DNA of 64,000 nt. It comes from Struthio camelus (taxonomy: Eukaryota; Chordata; Aves; Struthioniformes; Struthionidae). Each line of letters begins with the position of its first letter. Positions within the stretch are counted from its first letter, which is position 1. Below are positions 1 to 11,079 of the stretch, piece after piece. Where the stretch lies: NCBI RefSeq assembly GCF_040807025.1, contig NC_090943.1, positions 730,356 to 794,355 on the forward strand. Reading direction: 5' to 3'. Under the pieces are notes generated by a model. That model searched no databases. It had not been told where the DNA came from and saw only the letters and a program-made list of their open reading frames with translations. The position numbers and the translations under genes were made by a program.

Positions 1-629
1 CGTCGGGGCTCGCCGTCCCTTCGCACGGACGCGGCAGGAGCGTCCCCGGCTCCCCCGGCTTCCGCGTCTTGCAGCCGTCCCTGACGCCTCTAGGCCAGAG
101 GAGCGACCGTCCGACGAGGCAGCGAGCAGGGACGGGGGCCGTGTGGGGCTGGGGGCTGCAGGTGGGGCGCGCGAGCGTGGCAGCACCCTGCCGCCCGGGG
201 AAGGGGGCTGTGCAGTAAAGGTGCGCTCTCCTCCGACTTCCCTCTCCGCTGCTTCGCGCTGTGCTCTGCCCGCGCCGGCTCCGAGCGGTCGGGCTCTGCG
301 GCCGCTGGCCGAGGCTGCTCGGCTCTCCCCTCTACCCGCCGCCCTGCTGGGAGCCGCCGGTCCGCACCCAGCCCCGCTCCGGCGCCCCCTCCGTCTCCCG
401 GGGGCTGGCGGGGGACGAGGCCAGCGGCAGGGGCCGTGCGGGGCGCGCAGGGCTCACCGCGGGCCAGGACACCGGGCGGGAGGCGGCGCGCGCTCAGCGG
501 GGCAGCGCCGGGGTCTGCGCCCCAGGGCTGCAGAAAGCACCGGGCCGGCAGAGCGGCGGGAAGGGCGGAGGGCCGGGCCGCCCCCGGCCCCCCGAGCCCA
601 CCGATCCCGGGTGGAAACAACAGCACCGA
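1..629. other. GC-rich flank downstream of RARRES2
   Basis: Very GC-rich sequence with many CpGs. Frames are open on both strands only because stop codons are rare at this composition. I recognise no protein or RNA here. Confidence 0.4.
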
Positions 630-737
630 CGGCCGGAGACAGAGCCGGGGTTTACTGGTGTGTGCGGACACCGTCTAGGCTGAGGCAGGCGGGGAGGAAG
701 CGCGGGTGGCGGGCGACCTTCCTGTCATCGCACAGTG
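630..737 (-). other. Probable 3' UTR terminal exon of RARRES2
   Basis: The last coding exon seems to continue past its stop to a good donor on the minus strand (exon end 1218, then GTATGTG). Further left, an acceptor (TTGCTGCCCTCCAG, exon from 737) opens a short segment that ends with an AGTAAA variant poly(A) signal at 656-651, followed by a GT/CT-rich stretch. The 3' limit is approximate. This is inference from splice and poly(A) signals only. Confidence 0.4.
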
Positions 738-1243
738 CTGGAGGGCAGCAAGCGCAGAAGGGCCGGGCCGGTCCCCCGGTGGCAGCATCCTTCTCCGTGG
801 GCTTGTAGGCCGGCTGGCGGGCCTGGTCCCGGCGGGCCTGGGGAGAGGAGGCGCGGGGAGGTGCCGCAGGCCGGGCGCGGGAGGGATCCCCCCGACGCGC
901 GCAGGCACGCACACGCGCGCGTGCCTCCCCTTGGCTGCGCTCGGGGCGAACCCGTCCCCGGCGCACGGGTGGGGACCGGTCCGGCTCCGCGCTCGGTGGA
1001 CGAGCAGCCGCATCCCGCCGTCCCAGGAGGGGCGGCAGACGCTGAGCCCGCGTCGGGCCCCCTCCTCGCCGACCACGCTCCTCGCCAGCGCCCTGCGTGC
1101 CTGCGGCTGGGCACAGTCCCGGCGGAGAGCGCTCCACGCACGGCGCGCCCGGAGCAGCCCGGGCTCCCGCTGCCCCGGCCCCGGCCCCGGCCCCAGCCCG
1201 GCGGCCCCGGCACATACCGTGTCTGGACGCGGGGGACGGCGGC

Positions 1244-4019
1244 CTAGGCTGGCAGCCCCTTGGAGAAGGCGAACATGCCGGGAAGGTAGAGCGAGTCCGT
1301 CGACTTGCCGGTCTCCTCCACAGCCCGGCACTCGGCCTCGTCTCGCTGCTTTATCTCCTGCGGGGCAGAGCACGGGGTCCGCGCGAGCCGGCGGCGCGGT
1401 GGTGGCGGCAGCGCTCCCGTGCTCCGCGGCGCGTGCCCTGCTCTGCCAGCACGGTGCGCGGCGGCGTGCGCGCGTGTGCAAGCGTAGCCGTAGGGAACCG
1501 CGGCCCGCGCGGACCGCGGCTCCCTGCCGGCGCGGCAGGAGCAGTCCTCCTGCCTCCTCAGGCGCACGCGCACGCCTGCCTCGCCGCACGCCGCCCCGGG
1601 CCGCGGCCGGGACCCTCACCTTCACGGCCAGGTGGTGGCTGGGGCCGCAGTTGTGGTACTTATCCAGCACCTTGGGGACGTCGCTGCTGTCAAACTTGAA
1701 ACAAGCCACGCAGGCCGGCTTCCTCTGGGGAGATAACGCGGCCCGTCACCCCCAGTGCCGGCCCCCAGCCCCGGCCCGGCGCCAGCCTCCCTTCCGCTGC
1801 CGGCAGCGGGACCCCGCTCCGAGAGCCCGGCCGGACGTGCTGGGCTGGGGACGTCCCTCCCGCTCGCGGGCACCCTGCCCTGGGCCAGCGCAGCCAGAGG
1901 GCAGAGCCGGGCACGGCCGCCAGCAACAGGCAGAGAGGGGGGCACCGGGAGGGCTCCCAGCGGGGGATGCGCCTCTGCCGCCCGGGGACACAGCAGCCCC
2001 AGCGCCGGGGGCCCCGGTTTGGGGACAGGGGCGCTGGCTCCGGGGGCGCCTGCAGCCCCGGACTCACCTTGTTCTCTACCGCTTTGCAGTTCTGCTTTCT
2101 CGCTACCCTCTTCCTGCAGGCCGTCTGCACGAGATTGACCCGCAGCTGGACAAACGTCCCCGACGGGTCTTCCTGGGGCGAGAGGGAGAACTGCCTTGAG
2201 AGGCAGGAAGGCCCGGGCAGGAGGGGCCGGCAGCCGGCGGGAGCGGGCCAAGGGCTCCGCGTGGCTCCGCCGCCCGCCCGCCACGGCGCCCAGAGCCCGC
2301 CCGGGCAGCGCGAGGCGTGCGGGGGGTCTGCGGAGGCCCGACGCGAGGCGTGCTCGGGGACTGCTCGAGGAGCCGCGGAGGCGAGGCACGGGCCGCGGGC
2401 AGGGATCATCCAGGGCGCAACGGAAAAGCTAAATGAAGAGGGGCAATTTCAGGAGAGAGCCCAAGCTGCTGGCTTGGTCACAGACACCGCTTCTGCCTGC
2501 AGCAGAGATGGGATGGGGACGTGCGCGGGAGCCGGCTCGGGGCAGCCGGGACCCTCTGCCCCCCCCCCGGGGTCACCCCAGCACGGCCGAGAGCCGGCTC
2601 GGGGCGGCCAGGACCCTCTGTCCCCCCGCCCGGGGTCACCCCAGCACGGCCGAGAGCTGGCTCGGGGCGGCCGGGACCCTCTGCCCCCCTGCCCGGGGTC
2701 ACCCCGGCACGGCCGAGAGCCGGCTCGGGGCGGCCAGCGGCCTCTGCCCGGCGAAGCTCGGAGGTCAGCAGACGCCCCCGGCAGCGCGGTGCGAAGGGGC
2801 GGCAGCGCTGGCCTCCAAATTCCCCCCCCCACTCTGTGGCAAATGCCAAACTGGCAGCAGAAGCTCACCGGGCGGCCCAGGGTGGTGACAGCTCTGCCCC
2901 GCGGGCGCCGCGTCCCTCTGCCCCCCGAGCCGCCCCGCGCCACCTCCTCGGGGCAGGATGCTGCCGCGCGGTGCCGTGAGCCGGGGAGGGGGCAGCGACC
3001 CCCAGGTCACCACCGGGGAACAGCCACCCTGCCAGCGGGACAGGGGCACCTGGAGCCCCTCGAAGCCCCAGGAGTAAATCCAGCCCTGCACCAGTCTCCT
3101 AGAAAACAGCCCCTCCAAGACCGTACTGTCAGGATCCCAAATCTGGGGAGTGGCCCAGATTTGAGGGTCCTCAGAGCCCCCCAGCCCCTTCCAGCCTGTC
3201 CCAGAGACGCAGGGGCGTCCGAACAGCTCCCCTTCCATCTCGCTGCCCTCCTTGCCTTGCAAGCAGCCCCTGGGCCCCCCACGACCCTGCGTCCCCGCGG
3301 CAGGGGACACAGCCATCGTCTCCCACCGGGAGAAAGCCCAGTCCCTCCTGGCTGCAGCTGGGGAATCATCTCACGGCCAGGCCCCAGGAGCCACTCGATC
3401 CGCCTCTGCGCACAGTTAATGAGTGGCTGAGCTCTGCCAGTCAGTGCCATGTGCCCCGGCGTCCGGGGCCGAGGTCTCTCCTGCAGGACGATGGCCCCGG
3501 CCAGGGTGTCCGGTCCTGGGCCTGCAGCGCTGCGCCCGCACGTCCGTCCCCGCTCCCAGAGCAGCCGTGGGCCTGGGGGCCGGGCAGGGGTCCGCAGGGA
3601 CGTGGCCCCCGCCCCGCGGCGCGCTGCCGGGCTCCAGCAGCCCGGATCCCGCCGGCGACCCTGGCTGCTCCCCGAGGGTGCTGCAGGGCTTCCCACCTCC
3701 CTCCCTGGCCGGCCCCACGGGCGCGGGGGGCGAGCAGCGTCCCACGCCCAGGGGAGCAGGGGCACGGCGCCGTTTCCCCCCATGCTGCAGCAGGGGCGAC
3801 GCCGAGCGCGGCGGGGCGCGATGGCGGCCTGCGGCCCTGGTCTCTGGCACTCACTCGTTCGACAACTCCTTCCACCGACTGTTCCATGAACAGGAAATGC
3901 ACGTTGCTCCGACTGTGGAAATAGTCCAGCACCTCCTTCACAACGCGCCTCTGCAGCGGGGGCTGGCTCGCGGCAGCCAGGGCCATGAAGCCCAGGGACA
4001 GGGCGACCAGGCGCTTCAT
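1244..4019 (-). CDS. RARRES2: Chemerin (retinoic acid receptor responder 2), four coding exons
   Basis: Secreted chemoattractant and adipokine precursor; in mammals the C-terminally processed form activates the CMKLR1 receptor. Coding exons on the minus strand are 4019-3855, 2172-2068, 1724-1620 and 1357-1244, all joined in phase 0 with GT-AG borders, giving 162 residues (human 163). Residues 1-18 look like a signal peptide (MKRLVALSLGFMALAAAS). The cystatin-like body carries six cysteines (C74, C84, C95, C98, C116, C135), the number and spacing of the family's three disulfides. The activating C-terminus YLPGMFAFS (149-157), followed by KGLPA, corresponds to human YFPGQFAFS plus a short propeptide, and the Ser falls at 157 as in human. 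The start ATG is the only one giving a signal peptide. The gene lies next to zinc-finger genes and GIMAPs as in mammals. Assignment is by recognised motifs, not by alignment. Confidence 0.93.
2529..2760. repeat. 62-63 bp minisatellite in RARRES2 intron 1
   Basis: Nearly four tandem copies start with GAGCYGGCTCGGGG at 2529, 2591, 2654 and 2717. Each contains a poly-C tract of variable length and the phrase GGGGTCACCC. The variable C-run accounts for the 62 versus 63 bp spacing. It lies wholly inside the first intron between coding exons. Confidence 0.85.
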
Positions 4020-4047
4020 CCCTGCCGGAAGGCTCTGACGGGGCTGC

Positions 4048-5096
4048 CTGACCCCAGAGAGCCTCACTGACAGACCCGCTGTTGATTTTGGTCTTTCATT
4101 AACCGATTTCCTGGGAACTGCCCCTTTCCGCCCCTGGGCCAGCCCCGTACTCTGCCTGTGCAGCCCCCCCGGCCGGAGGAACGGGGAGGAGGGGCCGGGC
4201 ACGGCCACCGCGGTTCGGCTAGACGTGTGCAGGCGGAGAGGACGTGGGAGTCGTGCCGGGGAAACGCCAGAGGCGCGCAGCAGGGTGCAGCGCGCGCAGA
4301 GCTGCCCTGCCGTGTCCAGCGGAGCCGGACAGCAGCGGCTCACGGCGCTGCTGCTCCTCGTCGCCCTCCGAGGCAGCGTCTGTCCGTCGGGAGTCACTGC
4401 AGCCCTGGATGCTGGGCACACGCAGAGCCACGTGCTGACTCGCGAGCTGAGTGGGAAGAAGCGCTCAGAAGCGTAAGAGGACACGCATCTGCCTTGAACA
4501 GAAGAGAGCTTCAAGGCTGGCGATGGGAGCCCTTGCTGGGGGTCCAAATACAAGCACATCTGAGATGCATCTCACGTGCCCTGCTCTGACTTTTTTTTTC
4601 GGCATTTGCTGTTGGAGCTGGGACACAGGGGAGACGGTGCTCTGGTGAGAGAGGTGCCGCTCCCCGGGGGGGCTGGGTCTCCCCGGCTGCCCCAGCCAGG
4701 GGGCACGGTAGGGACAGACCATCGCCACGGTTGGACAGAGGGACGTCTCCCTGGCCACACGACAAGCCACGTTAGAAGACAGAATAAACACCAGCCCGCC
4801 CGCCTCCCTGCCCGGCCCCTTTGGGCAGCAGTGAGGCAAGCGCGCAGGGTTTGCACCCTCCAGACTATCTGCTCCGGCTCTGCCCTGCCCTGTTGAATAC
4901 ATCCCTCCCTGCTTTGCAGTTTTCCCACCCTTTTTGGCTGCATGGGCTGATTTTTTCCCCATGACGTTTTTCAGGAGCTAAACATCCAACTGTTATCTGA
5001 AAAACAACAGCTCTTCCTTCCAGAGCGCCACAACCAACCAGGCCGCGGAGGGGCACGTTTCGGCGTCCCAGCCGGGTCGGGGCCTGGCGGGCTCTC
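4048..5096. other. RARRES2 5' intron, no other gene seen
   Basis: Intronic if the 5' noncoding exon at 5099 is right. It contains a plus-strand AATAAA at 4783-4788 with no associated gene. No conserved protein is recognised. Confidence 0.35.
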
Positions 5097-5098
5097 AC

Positions 5099-5330
5099 CT
5101 CCTGCCAGGCCGCCGCGCGGCAGGCGGGAGGCGAGGCCTCCTCCCCTCGGAGCGGGAGGCAGGCGCTGAAGGCAAGAGGACGATGCCGCAGGATGAAAAT
5201 CCCCCCCCACACCAAGCGACCAGGGTCGCCGGCTCCCCGTCCGCACGTAGAAGCGCCCCGGGGCTGCGCGCTCCTGTCTGCCCGCGGCGGGGCGGGCCCG
5301 GGCCTGCAGCGCCGGCGTCACGGGGAATGG
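5099..5330 (-). other. Probable 5' noncoding exon of RARRES2
   Basis: On the minus strand GGCAGGAG is followed by GTGAGAGC, a strong donor with the exon ending at 5099. A fitting acceptor (GGGGTCAG) would place the start of the ATG-bearing exon at 4047, 28 nt upstream of the chemerin ATG. The upstream limit is a guess at the edge of the CpG island. No reading frame is needed. Confidence 0.4.
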
Positions 5331-5779
5331 CGGAGGGGGAGGAGGAGGAGGAGGAGGAGGAGGACGTGCAGACTTTCTGGCACATCTCGGGAAACTCTAT
5401 GGTGGCTGCGACGCGGCGCTGGCGACTCTACGTTGGCAAGCGCTGTTTCCGGTCCGCTCTATGGTTCTGGAGGAGGGCGCTCTAGGCCTCCCTACGGGTC
5501 ACGCCGCGGGACATTCCGGCGGGGGGCCCCCCCCGGAAGTCCGCCACCCGCCGAGCGGCACTTCCCGGCAGGCGCCGCGCGGGGCTCTCGCGAGGCTCCC
5601 GCCCTACACTACGCGTCCCGCCGTACACTACGCGTCCCGCCGTCCTTTGCGGCGGGGCGGGGCGAGGCGGGGAGGGGCGGAGCCGCCGCCTGCTGCCGCC
5701 GCCGCGGGGCCAGCGCGTGCCGGCGCCGCCGCCGCCGCCGACGTCATCACGTCATCGCGTCGCGGGACGTCGGCCGCCC
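5300..5779. promoter_or_regulatory. CpG-island, probably bidirectional promoter and noncoding exon 1 of zinc-finger gene 1
   Basis: Dense CpGs with an ETS site CCGGAAGT (5533-5540), TCTCGCGA (5586-5593, the BANP/ZBTB33-type motif), GC boxes at about 5650-5680, and two CRE-like cores in GACGTCATCACGTCATC (5740-5756). A 19-bp unit TACACTACGCGTCCCGCCG is perfectly duplicated at 5605-5623 and 5624-5642. On the plus strand CCGCCC is followed by GTGAGT, a donor closing a noncoding exon at 5779. On the minus strand the probable RARRES2 5' exon starts within the same island. No TATA box is seen. Which gene it serves is inferred from position. Confidence 0.6.
5338..5364 (+). repeat. (GGA)9 microsatellite
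   Basis: Nine GGA triplets in a row. A small plus-strand frame (ATG 5327 to stop 5485, 52 codons) would read it as poly-Glu, followed by an Arg/Trp-rich tail. I do not recognise that tail and do not call it a gene. Confidence 0.9.
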
Positions 5780-5869
5780 GTGAGTCCCCCCGGGGAGGCG
5801 GCTCCAGGGCCTAGCGCGGGGGGTCGCCATGGCAACGCGCCCCGGGCCCGGGCCGCGGGGCGGGGTGAG

Positions 5870-7640
5870 GGGGGCCCGGGATGGGGGGGGTCGGTGGGCC
5901 GGGGCCGGAGTAAGCGGGCCCGGGCGGCGGCGGGGCCGGGGTGAGGGGGCCGAGGCGGGGGATGGGCAGAGGCTGGAGTGAGAGGGGGCCGGGGCGGGGC
6001 GGGGGGGGGACGGGGATCATCGGGGTGGGGGGCCGGGGCGGCGGGGTGGGACGGGGATCGGGTTGGGGCGTCGGGGCGGCGGGACGGGACGGGGATCGGG
6101 GTGGGGGGTCAGGGCGGCGGGACGGGACGGGGATCGGGGTGGGGGGTCAGGGCGGCGGGACGGGACGGGGATCGGGGTGGGGAGCCGGGATGTGGGTGGT
6201 GGGCCGGGATGGGGATCAGGGTGGGGGGTCAGGGTGGTGGGCCGGGATGGGGATCGGGGTGGGGGGTCAGGGCAGCGGGACGGGATGGGGATCGGGGTGG
6301 GGAGCCGGGATGTGGGTGGTGGGCCGGGATGGGGATCAGGGTGGGGGGTCAGGGCAGCGGGACGGGACGGGGATTGGGGTGGGGGGTCAGGGTGGTGGGC
6401 CGGGATGGGGATCGGGGTGGGGAGCCGGGATGTGGGTGGTGGGCCGGGATGGGGGTCGGGGCAGGGAGCCGGGGCTGCAGGACGGGACGGGGATTGGGGT
6501 GGGGGGTCAGGGTGGTGGGCCGGGATGGGGGTCGGGGCAGGGAGCCGGGGCTGCAGGACGGGACGGGGATTGGGGTGGGGGGTCAGGGTGGTGGGCCGGG
6601 ATGGGGATCGGGGTGGGGAGCTGGGGCTGCAGGATGGGACGGGGATCAGGGTGGGGGATCAGGGTGGTGGGCCGGGATGGGGATCGGGGTGGGGGGTCAG
6701 GGCAGCGGGACGGGATGGGGATCGGGGTGGGGAGCCGGGATGTGGGTGGTGGGCCGGGATGGGGATCAGGGTGGGGAGCCGGGATGTGGGTGGTGGGCCG
6801 GGATGGGGATCGCGGCAGGGAGCCGGGGCTGCAGGACGGGACGGGGATTGGGGTGGGGGGTCAGGGTGGTGGGCCAGGATGGGGATCGGGGCAGGGGGCC
6901 TGGATGGGGGCGGTGGGACAGGACGGGGATTGGGGCAGGGGGCCGGGACAGTGGGACGGGATGGGGTTGGGGTGGGGAGCTGGGGCGGTGGGACAGGACA
7001 GGGTTTAGGGTGGGGGTCAGGGCGGCAGGACGGGACAGGGATCGGGCCGGGGAGCCGGGGCTGCGGGATGGGGATTGGGGCAGGGGGCCCAGGGTGGTGG
7101 GACGGGATGGGGATTGGGGCAGGGGGCTGGGGCGGTGGGACGAGACGGGGATTGGGGTGGGGATCAGGGCAGGGGGCCGGGGCAGCGGGACAGGACGTGG
7201 ATCGGGGTGGGGGACTGGGGTGGCGGGATGGGACAGGGATCGGGACAGGGGGCTGGGGTGGCGGGACAGGATCAGGGTGGTGGGATGGGGATCGGGACGG
7301 GGAGCCGGGGCAGTGGGACGGGATGGGCATCAGGACGGGGGGCTGGGGCAGCGGGACGGCTGGGGATCGGGGTGAGGAGATTGGGGGGCTGGGATCGATC
7401 GGTGTGAGAGGGACGTGACAGTGGGATGGATTGAGGGGAGGGGGCCGGGGCAGCAGGATGGGGCAGGGAGGGGGGTGAGGGGGCCAGGGCAGTGGGCTGG
7501 GACGGGGTCGGGATGAGGGAGCTGGGGCAGCGGGATGGGGCAGGGACGGGGGCGAGCGGGCCGGGGCAGCGGGATGGGATGGCGTCAGGATGAGGGAGCT
7601 GCGGCAGGGGAACGGGATGGGGGTCAGGCCGGTGGTCCTG
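5870..7640 (+). repeat. 1.7 kb G-rich minisatellite, 38-bp basic unit, quadruplex-prone
   Basis: Tandem array of GGGGATCGGGGTGGGG-type units. The phrase ATCGGGG recurs at 6095, 6133 and 6171, giving a 38-bp period, and later units form longer mixed blocks with GCCGGGATGTGGGTGGTGG. The array decays after about 7400. Each unit has several runs of three to six G on the plus strand, enough for many G-quadruplexes. Because 38 is not a multiple of 3 and the unit lacks stops, all three plus frames stay open for more than 1 kb. I do not read these as genes. The array lies just after the donor at 5779, so it is probably in intron 1 of the zinc-finger gene. Confidence 0.92.
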
Positions 7641-8239
7641 GGTGCTGCGGTGGGTTGGATGAGCGGGAGGCTGGGTCTGGGTAGGGTTTGGTGCGAGGTT
7701 TGCTAAGGACAGCGACTGTCTGAGGATGAACGTGCTGATGGCGCGAGGGGGTAAGGTGGGTGGGAGGCTTTGGGGGAAGGGTGGGTCGAAATCCCAGGGT
7801 GGAACGGGGTGGGATGAGAAGGCCGTGGTTCCGGAGGAGCTGGAGGGGTGACCTGAAGCCCGGCGTGGCTGGGTGCCTGCAGCGGGAAGGGTGAAGCTTG
7901 CGGGGTGGCGGTGTGATGGAGGTGGGCTAGGAGCCTGCGGGGGGGCAGCGTGGGGCAGAGGTGAGTGGGGAGGAAGGCTCTGGGCGGAGGGGAGGCGAGG
8001 AGGGGCAGCAGGCTGGGAGGAGGCCGAGGAGGGCATGGGAGGGAAGGTGGGCTCCCCAGTAACTGAGGTATGTGGGGCTGGGGTGGGGGGCGGTGGCTGT
8101 TGCTCCTGTTGCTCTTGGAGCTGGCAGAGCGTGATGTTGCTCTGGGTGTCAGACGATGCCTCCTGGTGTCGTCCCGTGCCTTTGGATGCAGATTTGGGTG
8201 CTTTTAACCACAAACACAGAGCCCTGAGACTGGGATTAG

Positions 8240-9103
8240 TTACTTCCTTTTGGGAGGGGTGAGGTGGGGTCTGTGCAGTGGTCTTGCTTGCATTTGCTCT
8301 CTCTTGCTCGCTCTTTCTGCCCTCACCTTGATCTCTTCTTCTATGATGATGTGCTGCTGTTTTGGAAGTGAGCTGTTGCTTCCAAAGTCAGCGGGACAGA
8401 ACTTTTCTTCAACCCAAACCCAGGTGAACTGATCTTTTCCGCTCCCTGGGAAGTCCCGCTCGGGTTTCAAATGTAGAGAAGGCTTTTCTAGTGCGATGTG
8501 CCCCACTAAGGAGCCGTTAACAGCTGCATCGGCAGAAGCGTTGCTGGAGATGGTACAGTGATGGGTGGTGACCAGGAACCTGGGGATGGATTTGACACAC
8601 ACCATCTGTGGGCAGGTGTCAGGGGACTCTGTCATGCAGCAGTGACCCACATGTAAGCCGATCTCCTGCAGAAGGATGGCAAGCTCTGTTATGCCCACCG
8701 TGCAACACTTTAGCTCTGTAAAGCAGGTTGCTGGGGACAGCTTTGGCAGAATCCGAGCAGCGGCTTTCTTGCATTGTAAATTACTGGAGGCGACCGGCAG
8801 CTCGGCTGCCAGGAGCTGGGAGGCTGTCCTGGGAAAGGGGCACCTCACATGCTCCCCGTAGTCTTTTTCTAAGTATCTGCTGTTCTTGGAGAGCGTGTGA
8901 CGTGCCGTGGCCCTGCTGCACGGGCTCTCCTTGACAGGTTGGGCGGGGAGATCCCAGTAGCTGTGAGAACGGCCTCGTGGTTTAACGCTGCTGGACTCCT
9001 GTTCTGCGCGGCTTGGAGGCCAGCCTGGTGGGGCACGGCCAGCCAGGGACGGCTGGCAGCTTCCGTGTCCTCTGCAGGTCCCTGTCCTCCCACACCCTGC
9101 CAC
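8240..9103 (-). CDS. Unrecognised 287-residue open frame
   Basis: An uninterrupted minus-strand frame of 287 codons plus stop in DNA of only moderate GC, where such a long frame is not expected by chance. The product starts MAGCGRTGTC, is Cys/His/Ser-rich in the middle, and ends in a charged helix-like stretch (IIIEEEIKVRAERASKREQM) and a basic PPKRK tail. I recognise no domain, signal peptide or membrane segment. It lies in what is probably the first intron of the neighbouring plus-strand zinc-finger gene. It could be a lineage-specific gene, a decayed exon or chance. Confidence 0.2.
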   Translation of the reverse strand: MAGCGRTGTCRGHGSCQPSLAGRAPPGWPPSRAEQESSSVKPRGRSHSYWDLPAQPVKESPCSRATARHTLSKNSRYLEKDYGEHVRCPFPRTASQLLAAELPVASSNLQCKKAAARILPKLSPATCFTELKCCTVGITELAILLQEIGLHVGHCCMTESPDTCPQMVCVKSIPRFLVTTHHCTISSNASADAAVNGSLVGHIALEKPSLHLKPERDFPGSGKDQFTWVWVEEKFCPADFGSNSSLPKQQHIIIEEEIKVRAERASKREQMQARPLHRPHLTPPKRK

Positions 9104-9299
9104 TGGTCCCGTACAGTCAGGGCGGGTGATGTACAGCTCGAGAGCCCCGGTTTGTTTCCCCAGCTTCGCTGTTTCCTCAGAGCTCTAGTTATGTTGTGTT
9201 TACATTCAAGGAACAGGCAAAAAGCTTTGAGACTTCCTGTAGCGTTAGAAATCTGGTCCCTTATAGGAGGGTAGTGTGAGTTATGAGCGAACGTTACGA

Positions 9300-11040
9300 A
9301 GATTGGAACAGAAATAGTTATGGAAAACCATGAAAACTGAACATAAAATGTATTTATCTTACTGACCAGCAGCCCTCCAAACTGCGTGAAAGTGCTGTGC
9401 TAGCAGACTTGCTTTCCACAAAATTGATGTTGTGCCTGAAATCTGCTGAGTGCAGGAATCGGGCTTTGCGGCCTGAGTTTGGGAGCAGACTCCTTCTTGG
9501 TAGGCTTTTGTCACTGCCGTTGTGGTTGTCCTGTCTCAGCTGATCAAAAGCACAAGCCAGCTGTGAACAGTTGCTTTAAAACCTTCCCCTTACTTTGTGC
9601 AGCGTGGTGAGCGCGCAGAATGGGTACTGCACAGAACTGTAGCAGCACCACAGGTAGCGGGAAGAGTCCCAGCCCCTTTTCCCACCTGTCTCCGTAGCAT
9701 GTCTCTCTTCCTCTCTGAGCCAGACTCGTGGCTGGCTGCCTGCCAGCCGAGAGGCCTCTCTGCACCCTGAACCACGCTTTGTTGTCTTTGTAAACAGATG
9801 CAGGGGCCAGGGGGAGGATTTCTGTGTTTTCATTATGAAGTTCTCTTGCGGTCACTTTTTTCCACGTTCCTCCCCTGTGTGACCCCTTCTCCCCCATCAC
9901 AGTTCAAATCAAAACTGATTTTGACATGGCATGGTTTTTGAGCTGCCGCTGCTCTCAGCAGTGGAAACTCCAGAAACGGTTTTGCTGAATAAGCTCAGGT
10001 GTTCCATCAAAGCCTCCTGGTCAGCCCTGGGACTTAGAGGGGAAGTCCTTGCAGAAGCTCTAGCCTGGCGTAGCCGAGTGAATGGCACGTGACAAGAAAG
10101 AAAGCTGCCTTGATCATCAAGTCTAACAGGTCTGGCAGGACTCTTCCCGGAGCTTTTAATAGCTGCCACAGATTTGAGAGCACCCCTAAATGATGGAGGA
10201 CCCAGGCAAGAGCTGATGGATTATAGAGCAGCTTCAGACTACTTTAAAACCTGTTTTGTTTTTTAGCTCACGTTGTACTCTGTTTTCATACAAAATTTCA
10301 TAGTGATTCTGATTTCTTTTGAGTACTGTCCTTGAGACATAAGCCTCCTTCCTCTTCAAGGAAGAACAGTTTGCAGCAGCTGAAGATAACGAAGTACAGA
10401 AAGTATTGGACACAAAGCATAAAAGCTTGTGTTTGTTATTACTCGCTTCTGGAAGAGCGGCAGTAGGCTTGCAGCGCGAGGCAGGCCTCGTCTGCCCTGC
10501 AGTACGCAGCACCCTGTGCTATCATCCGAGGGGCCGGGCCTGCAGCACAAGCCGTCTTTGCTGTCGGCTGCCTTGGCTGTTAGAGCGTGTTGGAAATGTG
10601 ATGTTTTCGGTAGATGTTATGAGATTCCAATGATTCCGTGCTGTCAGTCTGCCTAATTATCCACTGCAAAGTGCAGTTGTTTTTGAACCAGGCTTCACAT
10701 GCTGGCCAGGTGAAAGCTGGGACACGTGTGAACCCTGGCTTTTTTAAGAGACAACGTAGGATTCCTGCATGTGAACGAAGGAGAGCTGTTCTTTAAATTG
10801 TTGTAACTATATACGTTTTCCCTTTAGAATATCATATCCTGCTCAGGCCATTGAGAGAGGAGATAACAAAAGAGTCACCTTTTAAGGCAAATGAGGTGTC
10901 CCTATCTATTTTTCTCTCTCCTGTGAGGATAGGAGGACTCATTAAAACCGAAAGCACAGCTTTTGTAAGACTGAGCAAACCTGATTGCTTCGTATCTGCT
11001 GAGTATATCTCGCTGCCCAGGATATCCAATTTATGAAAAT
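9300..11040. other. Intronic or intergenic DNA, nothing recognised
   Basis: Unremarkable mixed-composition sequence on both strands. No convincing exon, RNA gene or repeat family identified. Confidence 0.4.
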
Positions 11041-11079
11041 GAATTCTGGGGAGGGAGGCAAATCAGAGCCTGTCTCGGC

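Noticed and set aside
5941-7418. Three long Gly/Arg/Trp-rich plus-strand frames of 355-465 codons
   Set aside because: They lie in a tandem repeat whose 38-bp unit lacks stops. All three frames are open at once, so the openness is a property of the repeat.
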